Assembly (NCBI GenBank): GCA_032622095.1
Contig: CP136063.1
Span: forward strand, 204,897,934 to 204,961,933
Source of the DNA: Siphonodentalium dalli
Lineage: Eukaryota > Mollusca > Scaphopoda > Gadilida > Siphonodentaliidae
Length of the DNA stretch: 64,000 nucleotides
Direction of reading: 5' to 3'
In this document: piece after piece, positions 61,801 through 64,000 of the stretch
How the letters are laid out: each line of letters opens with the position of its first letter
Numbering within the stretch: the first letter of the stretch is position 1
The notes under the pieces: model-generated
What the model saw: the letters and a program-made list of their open reading frames with translations, nothing else
What the model was told of the DNA's origin: nothing
Database searches by the model: none
Position numbers and translations under genes: made by a program

Positions 61801-63670
61801 TACATGAATGTCCTGATTCCCGACCCATATACATATAACAGTTGTTAAGATATAATTGATCAAGTGACTTAATCCTGTCACCATTTGTCGAGGTTGTGAA
61901 ATTTGAATGCCAAAAACTATTTAGAACGAATTATGGAGATGACTATATATAACTTTGGTGGATATCGGCGATTAAAACACTCTTATCAATGTTGATGCCC
62001 CTCATATCTCCATCCCTGACCAAACGGCACCAAATGTGGCGTCTTTAACCCACATGATTTGATTCCGCGTATCATTGGAGAAGAACGTGTTTGAATTTGG
62101 TGGAAATTAGTGCCAAACATATTTGTATCAGCTTTGGTGCCCATTCCCTCCTCATTCGTGAGTCGAACGGCGCCACTTTTGATCTGTTTAATCGACGTTA
62201 ATTAGACTCCTGATACCATGGAGATGATTTTGTATAAGTAAACAAAATCTTATCAAATTTAGTGCCCCCAAGCTCTCACCCAAACGGCACCAAGTTTGTC
62301 TTGTATCGTGGAGAAGAATATGTATCAATTTGGTGGACATCAGCGGTTTTTTTTTTTCGTCATTCTGTGTGCCCCCCTTTCCCTCCGTGCACCTCTGACT
62401 CGAACGGCGCCACATCATGGAGAAAATTAGTTGTTGGAAATCGGTGACAAAAATGTTTCATCATTTCTGCTGCCCCTCTCTCTGTTCTGCCTCTGACACC
62501 AACATAGTCAGTTTAGAAAATTTTAACCCGCACCATTATCTTCCTCATAAAAAGTTACTCCTGTTATATTGATCACACACACACACACACCCTCTCACAC
62601 ACACACCCTCACACACACACACCCTCATATTCGCAAATATAGGCACCCACATGATTTGATTCCTCGTATCATTGGATAAGAACGTGTATGAATTGGTATA
62701 AATTGGCACTAAACATATTTTTATCAGTTTGTATGAACCTCCCCTCCCTATCCCTGACTCAAGCGGCGCCAATTTTGACATATATAAACCATACAATTGG
62801 ACTCATTATAAAGGTTACTATACAGACAATGGGTGGAAATCGGTGACTAAACAAATTTGTATCAAATTTAGTGCCCCCATCTCTCACACAAACGCCACAG
62901 ATTTGGCGTATTTAAAGCAAAAATTAGATTCCTCGTATATAACGGAGAAGAATATGTAACAATTTGGTGGAAATCTGAACGGCCCGGTCCCACTTTTGAC
63001 GCCATTTTTGACATCTTTGAACCACACAATAAGACTGCTGATATCATGGAGATGATTATGAAAAGGTATGGCGGTAAGCGACGACCAAACAAATTCTTAT
63101 TTTTATTCTTATTTAGTGCCCCCTCATCCCGCACCAAAACGACGCCAATTTGGGTTCTTTAAATCACGCGATTAGATTCCCTGTGTCATGGAAAAGAATG
63201 TGTATCAATGTGTTCGAATCGGCGCTAAAAATATGTTAGCAATGTTGTAGCCCCTCTCCCCTTCAGTGCAACCATGACTCGAATTACGTCATTTTGAAAA
63301 TTTTAGCCACACCATTAGACACCTGATATCATGGAGATGAGTGTGTATAAGTTTGGTGGTAATCGGCGACTAAACAAAGTTTTTATCAAATTTAGTTCCC
63401 TGCCCCCCCCCCACCATCTCTGATCCAAACGGCACCAATTTGGCGTCTTTAAATCACACGATTAGATTCATTCTATAGCATGGAGAAGAAAGCCCAAAAC
63501 CAACGACATTGGTTTGTATCCTTTCGGAATGCACAACGTCTGAACTATCAAAAATTGTCTAGCTATATAGTTTGTTGGATATCGACACAGTTACTTGTTT
63601 TTGATTTTCCAGTATTAAAGACATGTATAATGAAAGGGCGTGGATTAAGAGTGACATCTTCTCTGTAGAG
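31175..63670 (+). CDS. Threonine ammonia-lyase-like PLP enzyme with ACT domain (10 exons, both ends missing)
   Basis: Joined exons: 31175-31360, 32272-32342, 35192-35237, 38005-38246, 41675-41837, 46216-46306, 52145-52220, 56359-56484, 58321-58488, 63613-63670. They total 1227 nt and encode 409 residues without a stop. Every junction is GT-AG and every phase matches (0,2,0,2,0,1,2,2,2). Visible motifs: SFKERGA with the PLP Schiff-base lysine at about residue 88, SAGNHA (112-117), the glycine-rich phosphate loop GGAGLIAG (214-221), CGGN (340-343) and an ACT-domain start from about 367 (FIVTVSDRPGGMSEL). In this fold-type II family the reaction is L-threonine to 2-oxobutanoate plus ammonia, often also L-serine to pyruvate. 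No targeting signal can be judged because the N-terminus is absent. A serine racemase is less likely, since animal serine racemases lack an ACT domain. The architecture fits the roughly 400-residue single-ACT form of threonine ammonia-lyase. Exact substrate is inferred. Confidence 0.93.
31893..31947 (+). repeat. Decayed duplicate of the exon 1 end and its splice donor
   Basis: GGGGCGTGATACAGGGGACC then CCATGTACAGTAAGTATTAA CGCGGCAGTATA parallels the exon 1 end and intron start at 31334-31387. The copied donor (ACA|gtaagt) is intact. A shorter third copy, GGATACAGAGGATCCATGTACAG, lies at 31957-31980. Confidence 0.8.
32272..32342 (+). CDS. Exon 2 of the threonine ammonia-lyase-like gene
   Basis: The 71-bp exon encodes FSQMSEFLGMSVYFKKDFLQ followed by FTG and two bases of a serine codon. 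This matches the family pattern in which a short strand (VYLKKENLQ) directly precedes the SFK active-site lysine. The acceptor is tttttttccag and the donor is GGCAG|gtaaga. It exits in phase 2, which is exactly what the 46-bp third exon needs. Confidence 0.92.
32454..32946 (-). mobile_element. TTAA-flanked MITE family 1, compact 493-bp copy
   Basis: Inverted ends AGGCACGTGAGGCC and AGGTACGGTTGGCC (reverse complement of the right end) are flanked by TTAA at 32450-32453 and 32947-32950. The internal sequence matches 6835-7200 and 9385-9490 in the opposite orientation, including two AAAGAGCGTT-type motifs. No coding sequence. Located in intron 2. It is best explained as a non-autonomous piggyBac-like element. 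Confidence 0.8.
32947..34394. other. Intron 2, no other feature
   Basis: AT-rich intronic sequence between the MITE and the 29-bp minisatellite. Nothing further recognised. Confidence 0.6.
34395..35112 (+). repeat. 29-bp minisatellite, about 24 copies
   Basis: Unit ATATGTCCGCTATCAGCCTG followed by TCACAATAA, repeated with about 10-20% divergence (variants CTGTCCGCTATCAGC, ATGTCAGCTATCGGC, TCACGATAA). The open frame over part of it encodes a YVRYxxVTI-type repeat that breaks at insertions, so it is not a gene. It ends 80 bp upstream of the micro-exon 3. Confidence 0.92.
35192..35237 (+). CDS. Exon 3, 46-bp micro-exon carrying the catalytic lysine
   Basis: One base completes the serine codon, then come 15 codons reading FKERGARNTLLKLTE, ending at GAG|gttagt. 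The acceptor is ctctttgtag. The lysine of SFKERGA forms the Schiff base with pyridoxal phosphate in this enzyme family, so skipping this exon would remove the active site; 46 is also not a multiple of 3, so skipping would shift the frame. The exon is too short to stand out as an open reading frame and was found by looking for the expected sequence between exons 2 and 4. Confidence 0.93.
35238..37054. other. Intron 3, 5' part, no other feature
   Basis: Contains a poly-C run at 35627-35641 and short unique sequence. AACTGAGGTTAGTGCATCC at 35231-35249 (the exon 3 donor region) is echoed by TATCTGAGGTTAGTTCATCC at 36595-36614, a diverged donor-region duplicate. Confidence 0.55.
37055..37120 (-). 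mobile_element. tRNA-like SINE fragment
   Basis: On the - strand it has GGGTTCAAATCC (box B, 37067-37078) and ATGATACAATCA, a string shared with the head of the SINE at 30591. Box A is poor. Intron 3. Confidence 0.5.
37721..37972 (+). repeat. (GA)n microsatellite
   Basis: About 250 bp of AGAGAG with GGGAGG interruptions. It ends 32 bp before exon 4, on the sense strand purine-rich. Open frames through it (RERERE or LSLSLS) are artefacts. Confidence 0.97.
38005..38246 (+). CDS. Exon 4 of the threonine ammonia-lyase-like gene
   Basis: The 242-bp exon encodes KHKKRGVIAASAGNHALALA through QKLQYIN plus two bases of a glycine codon. SAGNHA is the loop whose asparagine contacts the 3'-hydroxyl of PLP in relatives; it is followed by GIPVTVVMPNIAPIMKV, a well conserved stretch. 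The acceptor follows a short pyrimidine-poor tract (ttttggacag), 32 bp after a long GA repeat. The donor GG|gtaggt sits in a 27-bp tandem duplication, so a second identical donor lies 27 bp downstream. Confidence 0.95.
39366..39455. repeat. Hairpin of about 33 bp
   Basis: GTTAATGGACGAGCGACTGG ... CGGAAACT faces AGTTTCCGAATGTACAGTCG ... CCATTAAC. Intron 4. Confidence 0.8.
39549..39692. repeat. Palindromic element of about 144 bp
   Basis: The arms GATCTCACATGAGTTTCTAT ... CGGAATTTATCAACCGAG and CGAGGTTGATAAATTACG ... GACGAGTGTGAGATAC are complementary with modest divergence, and the centre is CCGAGGTTTACCGAGG. Intron 4. Probably another MITE. Confidence 0.75.
40554..41092. mobile_element. hAT-like MITE with perfect 8-bp target duplication
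   Basis: The terminal inverted repeats are CAGGGTTCGCGCTG and CAGCGCGGACCCTG. The flanks are ACCATTGG at 40546-40553 and again at 41093-41100, an exact 8-bp duplication as produced by hAT transposases. Subterminal regions are dense in TTTGGCAAAA motifs (about ten in both orientations), which may be transposase binding sites. The body has no coding sequence. Located in intron 4. Confidence 0.9.
41675..41837 (+). CDS. Exon 5 of the threonine ammonia-lyase-like gene
   Basis: The 163-bp exon completes the glycine codon and encodes YDHPDILAGQGTMGLEIIEQ, then a hydrophobic strand and GGAGLIAG, the tetraglycine-type loop that holds the PLP phosphate (GGGGL in most relatives, here with one alanine). 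It ends KPHVKII|gtgagt in phase 0. The acceptor is ttctatttcag. Confidence 0.95.
42560..42905 (+). repeat. TTCTACCCTATTCTCAGGAGAAA quasi-repeat
   Basis: The motif TACCCTATTCTCAG plus (A/G)GAGAAA recurs four to five times at 42629-42755. The complementary TGAGAAA...GGGTAG sense appears at 42120-42235 and 42895-42910, so the region may be a decayed inverted-repeat element. Confidence 0.5.
43927..44220 (+). pseudogene. Harbinger-type transposase N-terminal fragment
   Basis: Reads MDDQIDRRYVDGEDGFLNLD, then FRLHLFGFRKSDIRLVSSLM, then ITSDLLLPNRNKVDTVEAMC followed by IQLLFCQIF. The order F-R-F-K-K/S-D-I..L...L.IP......NR....T..EALCI.L resembles the region before the DDE domain in a group of animal Harbinger-like transposases. 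No DDE residues survive. The last 12 or so residues come from the inserted MITE, which shares the sequence ending GGCAAAATTTCGTTGA with the copy near 46600. Assignment rests on recall of the family pattern. Confidence 0.5.
44177..44387. mobile_element. MITE family 2, right-half copy nested in the Harbinger element
   Basis: Aligns with 46580-46797, from cttttttgt...gatattt to GGATTGAGTACCT followed by TTAA. The left half is absent. It interrupts the Harbinger-type coding remnant, so it inserted after that element was already in place or was captured with it. Confidence 0.75.
46216..46306 (+). CDS. Exon 6 of the threonine ammonia-lyase-like gene
   Basis: The 91-bp exon encodes GVEPEKCASYTAALKAGKPV followed by SAKSSPTLAD and one base of a glycine codon. 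The GVEP and TLADGLAV segments are family hallmarks on the small-to-large domain return. The acceptor is tttatttcag and the donor is GACG|gtaaga. A TTAA-flanked MITE begins only 41 bp after the exon end. Confidence 0.94.
46348..46797. mobile_element. TTAA-flanked MITE family 2, complete 450-bp copy
   Basis: Perfect 17-bp terminal inverted repeats AGGTACTCAATCCGATT are flanked by TTAA on both sides (46344-46347 and 46798-46801). It contains no reading frame and sits 41 bp past the exon 6 donor. TTAA duplication and AGG ends resemble family 1, which suggests one piggyBac-like transposase served both, but that is inference. Confidence 0.85.
48499..49240. mobile_element. Terminal-inverted-repeat element with CACGAAATTACTAA modules
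   Basis: TTAGGACATGGGAA at the left is mirrored by CCCATGTCCTAA at the right. Next to both ends are repeated TTCGTGGCAACGAA / ACTAATTCGTGG modules (48531-48575 and 49135-49205). The interior ends in a (TATCC)n run near 49079 that looks like the tail of a retroelement inserted inside. Intron 6. Confidence 0.7.
49241..51570. other. Intron 6, no clear feature
   Basis: A diverged pair of segments (GCCATTGATCATTATAAGATC at 50032 versus GCCACTGATCATTATAAGATC at 50363) indicates a local duplication with period about 330 bp; another (ATAGGGTTAAGTGTTAAATT at 51127 versus ATAGGGCTCAGTGTTAAATT at 51300) has period 173 bp. No coding signal. Confidence 0.55.
51571..51670 (-). mobile_element. tRNA-like SINE head
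   Basis: On the - strand: GCTTCGGTGGTCGTGAGGTA (box A region) and CCGGGGTTCGAATACC (box B, 51585-51600), about 60 bases apart. The acceptor-stem ends do not pair well enough for a true tRNA. An open frame over it (GGIRTPAHDG...) is a typical artefact of tRNA-like sequence. Intron 6. Confidence 0.6.
51791..51876. repeat. 27-bp perfect inverted repeat
   Basis: CTCCGAAACATGCCGAGCGT plus TGCTCTT at 51791-51817 is exactly complementary to 51850-51876, with a 32-base loop. It lies five bases before the 213-bp palindromic MITE. Confidence 0.9.
51882..52094. mobile_element. 213-bp near-perfect palindromic MITE (CAGTAATG family)
   Basis: Arms of about 100 bp are almost exact reverse complements, meeting at GCTCTCGGGGAGAGC. 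Ends are CAGTAATGCTCTAATTAATT and its complement, flanked by TA on both sides, as for Tc1/mariner-type insertions. The end sequence and the internal TTAACCA(C/A)AGCA(G)AATTATGGGTAA segment match the three copies at 1621-2079. It ends 50 bp before exon 7. Confidence 0.88.
52145..52220 (+). CDS. Exon 7 of the threonine ammonia-lyase-like gene
   Basis: The 76-bp exon completes glycine and encodes LAVQTVGVNAFETAREYVDK then VVVC, leaving two bases of a lysine codon. The acceptor is gattacag and the donor is GCAA|gtaagt. The 213-bp palindromic element at 51882-52094 ends only 50 bp upstream, inside the region where the branch point should lie. Confidence 0.93.
52310..52450 (+). repeat. Short tandem repeat GATGGCAATTNTGTGACA
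   Basis: Six imperfect units of about 24 bp, e.g. TTGATGGCAATTCTGTGACA and GATGGTAATTATGTGACAAA. It begins 90 bp downstream of exon 7. Non-coding. Confidence 0.75.
52451..55271. other. Intron 7, 5' part
   Basis: Contains an extremely AT-rich segment at 54460-54700 with a repeated TTTTTAGATTGAACT word (54500, 54586). Otherwise unique-looking sequence without a gene. Confidence 0.55.
55275..55641. mobile_element. Harbinger-like MITE with about 100-bp inverted repeats
   Basis: The ends AGACACCCTTCTCA and AGACACCTTTCTCA (reverse complement) begin inverted repeats that extend for roughly 100 bp, sharing CACTAGAATTTGT and TATATTCGTTGTC. Both sides carry ATT (55272-55274, 55642-55644), a 3-bp target duplication. 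The terminal AGANACCTTTCNCA pattern also describes the Harbinger element at 43561-45349, so the two may share a transposase. Located in intron 7. Confidence 0.8.
56005..56178. mobile_element. MITE family 2, truncated copy
   Basis: Shares AACTGAAGCGGCATTTCAA, a GTT-repeat and AATCGGATTGTGTACCT with the right half of the complete copy. The terminal TTAA is mutated to TTTC. It lies about 180 bp upstream of exon 8. Confidence 0.7.
56359..56484 (+). CDS. Exon 8 of the threonine ammonia-lyase-like gene
   Basis: The 126-bp exon encodes EEYIALSILRLIELEKAVVE, then GAGAAGLAAVLQGLLPELKGK and two bases of a lysine codon. EKAVVEGAGA is the signature of the helix near the end of the catalytic domain. The acceptor is cgttttcag and the donor is AAAA|gtgagt. 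A fragment of the second TTAA MITE family ends about 180 bp upstream. Confidence 0.95.
57493..57920 (+). repeat. GCAACCTTGGTAAAGCT minisatellite
   Basis: Units of 21 or 33-34 bp formed from GCAACCTTGGTAAAGCT and TTGGTAAAGCTAGGCT in variable order, about 18 repeats. Non-coding, in intron 8. It is followed at 57965-58130 by a block of TTCCAAGG and CCTAGGAAT motifs. Confidence 0.88.
57965..58130. repeat. CCAAGG/CCTAGG simple-motif block
   Basis: Repeated TTCCAAGG, CCAAGGAAT, TCCTAGGA and ATATCCTAGG, many palindromic. It starts 45 bp after the preceding minisatellite, with which it shares CCTTGG, and ends about 190 bp before exon 9. Confidence 0.6.
58321..58488 (+). CDS. Exon 9, end of catalytic domain and start of ACT domain
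   Basis: The 168-bp exon encodes VVIPLCGGNIDTSQLGRVMD, a linker RGLAEDGRLV, then RFIVTVSDRPGGMSELCQLL of the ACT domain. The cysteine of CGGN takes the place of the Ser/Thr/Cys that pairs with the PLP pyridine nitrogen in this fold type. ACT domains bind amino-acid effectors, which suggests allosteric control, but no effector can be named from sequence. The acceptor is tgttttgtag. The donor AG|gtacac is the weakest of the gene. Confidence 0.94.
58625..58705. mobile_element. GCAGAATGAGG stem-loop MITE, copy 3
   Basis: Contains GCAAATGAGGTCACCAAAGG, TTTAGTGACGCTATCTCGCA and the facing GCTAGCATCACTAAATTCAG. It lies 137 bp after the exon 9 donor. Confidence 0.75.
58911..58997. mobile_element. 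GCAGAATGAGG stem-loop MITE, copy 4
   Basis: Contains GAATGAGGTTGCCAGACAG and the facing ACTAAATTCACCCTCC plus GGGTCCTCATTCTGC. A further half copy may lie at 58840-58875. Confidence 0.7.
59918..60168. mobile_element. MITE family 1, truncated copy
   Basis: Starts AGGCACGAATGGCTTTCGTG, continues with GAAAGAATATTAAAATATA and the central inverted pair GTTATGTAAACAAAAGCC/GGCTTTTGTTTACATAAC, and stops at 60168 where an unrelated ACTAGC element begins. The right terminus is missing. It lies in intron 9. Confidence 0.7.
60169..60420 (+). repeat. Sequence starting ACTAGCAGTGTTACCCGGCGTT
   Basis: Begins abruptly inside the family 1 MITE after TTTTAATA. The start ACTAGC...CCCGGCGTTG resembles the start of the element at 61096 (ACTAGC...CCCGACGTTG), a pattern I recall at the ends of invertebrate retroelements. 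The 3' boundary is not clear. Confidence 0.45.
60428..60521. repeat. CATATATGGAA / GAATATTCATGA inverted repeats
   Basis: TTCCATATATGGAA occurs twice (60479 and 60508) and ATTCATGATTCCATATATG at 60439 is mirrored by CATATATGGAATCATGAAT at 60482. Low-complexity, self-complementary. Confidence 0.6.
61090..61680 (-). repeat. ACTAGC/CCCGACGTTGTCCGGG element with about 121-bp tandem units
   Basis: The + strand begins TAATACTAGCCGATTAGCCC, then repeats a unit with TTTCAAGTCGATAGCTC, CGTTTCCGAGATCTCGTCTG, CGCATGCGCGAAGCTGGCG, CACGGGCTCGGCGACCCG and GGGGCAAGATACATTCACA, and ends in a (CAGA)n and GAGGTCTTCAAAATATAT stretch. An inverted relative lies at 27905-28265. Transposon class not determined. 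Confidence 0.75.
61920..63490 (+). repeat. Tandem array of about 280-bp units in intron 9
   Basis: About five to six units, each made of two related halves. One half has ATGGAGATGA, GTTTGGTGG(T/A)AATCGGCGA and AAATTTAGTGCCCC; the other has GGAGAAGAA, AATTTGGTGGAAATCGG and TGACTCGAACGGCGCCA. A short (CA)n patch interrupts it at 62573-62628. The last unit runs to within about 125 bp of exon 10. Reading frames across it are shadows. Confidence 0.8.
63613..63670 (+). CDS. Exon 10, ACT-domain exon, last one in the window
   Basis: One base completes a serine codon and 19 codons follow: IKDMYNERAWIKSDIFSVE, ending at GAG|gtgagt in phase 0. The acceptor is tgattttccag. HERAW-like and SDIFSV segments continue the ACT domain started in exon 9. 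The remaining two strands and the stop codon should lie beyond base 64000. Confidence 0.9.
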
Positions 63671-64000
63671 GTGAGTTTTAGTTTCATGTTTACAGTTGAA
63701 AAAGGTATGGCTCGGATAGTACGTTAACACTGAGGCCTATGGAAAAAAATTATTTCGTTCTGAATTTTTCGTATTGCGCCTATCATGAAGAAACATGGTT
63801 GAAAATCAAACCATGATTATGGTTTGATTTGCTAATCATGCATAGCTAGACATTGCACATACTGCAGCAGAATTTGTATTTTGTGGCCATTTTCACGAAT
63901 TGGGGAATATTTGCACCTATAATGAATGACCTCAGTGATATTGTCACATATTTATCACCATTCTGTATCTCGTGTGCCCCTTTAAGAGATGAACCACCTC
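63671..64000. other. Start of intron 10
   Basis: Follows the exon 10 donor GAG|gtgagt. It has a small hairpin AAACCATGATTATGGTTTGATTT at 63809-63830. No acceptor with a plausible ACT-domain exon before the window end. Confidence 0.7.

Overview
This window is a gene-poor, repeat-rich stretch of an invertebrate animal genome. Coding sequence is split into short GT-AG exons separated by kilobase introns, base composition is AT-rich, and most of the sequence is decayed transposons, tRNA-derived SINEs, palindromic MITEs and tandem repeats. The repeat style (GAGCTAYxGC-type elements, GT-rich LINE tails, tRNA-headed SINEs) reminds me most of molluscs or another lophotrochozoan. That placement is an inference, not a proof.

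One real protein-coding gene is visible. On the + strand, ten spliced exons between 31175 and 63670 encode 409 consecutive residues of a fold-type II PLP enzyme, a threonine ammonia-lyase (threonine/serine dehydratase) with the start of a C-terminal ACT domain. All exon phases agree. The catalytic lysine lies in a 46-bp micro-exon (35192-35237). The gene is incomplete: the initiator exon lies upstream and was not found, and the last part of the ACT domain lies beyond base 64000.

Layout. 1-20 kb: no gene; a MITE triplicated by tandem duplication (1.6-2.1 kb), diverged direct repeats (3-4 kb), a SINE with a 13-bp target duplication (4.95-5.25 kb), a 1.25-kb element built of 165-bp repeats (5.3-6.5 kb), a nested TTAA-flanked element (6.8-9.5 kb) and several terminal-inverted-repeat elements. 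20-24.5 kb: a degenerate CR1/Jockey-like LINE on the - strand with a 2A-like NPGP motif, followed by the 3' end of a second LINE on the + strand. 26.4-31.1 kb: a foldback element, stem-loop MITEs, a second copy of the GAGCTA element and a tRNA-derived SINE. 31.2-63.7 kb: the enzyme gene; its introns hold a 29-bp minisatellite, a hAT-like MITE with a perfect 8-bp target duplication, a three-level nest of DNA transposons, a 213-bp near-perfect palindrome just upstream of exon 7, a Harbinger-like MITE, and in the last intron about 1.5 kb of 280-bp tandem repeats.

I found no CRISPR array, operon, toxin or obviously new multi-gene system. The most informative items are the gene model itself, the duplicated splice-donor segments in introns 1 and 4, the recurrent TTAA-flanked MITE families, and the nested insertions that give a relative chronology.
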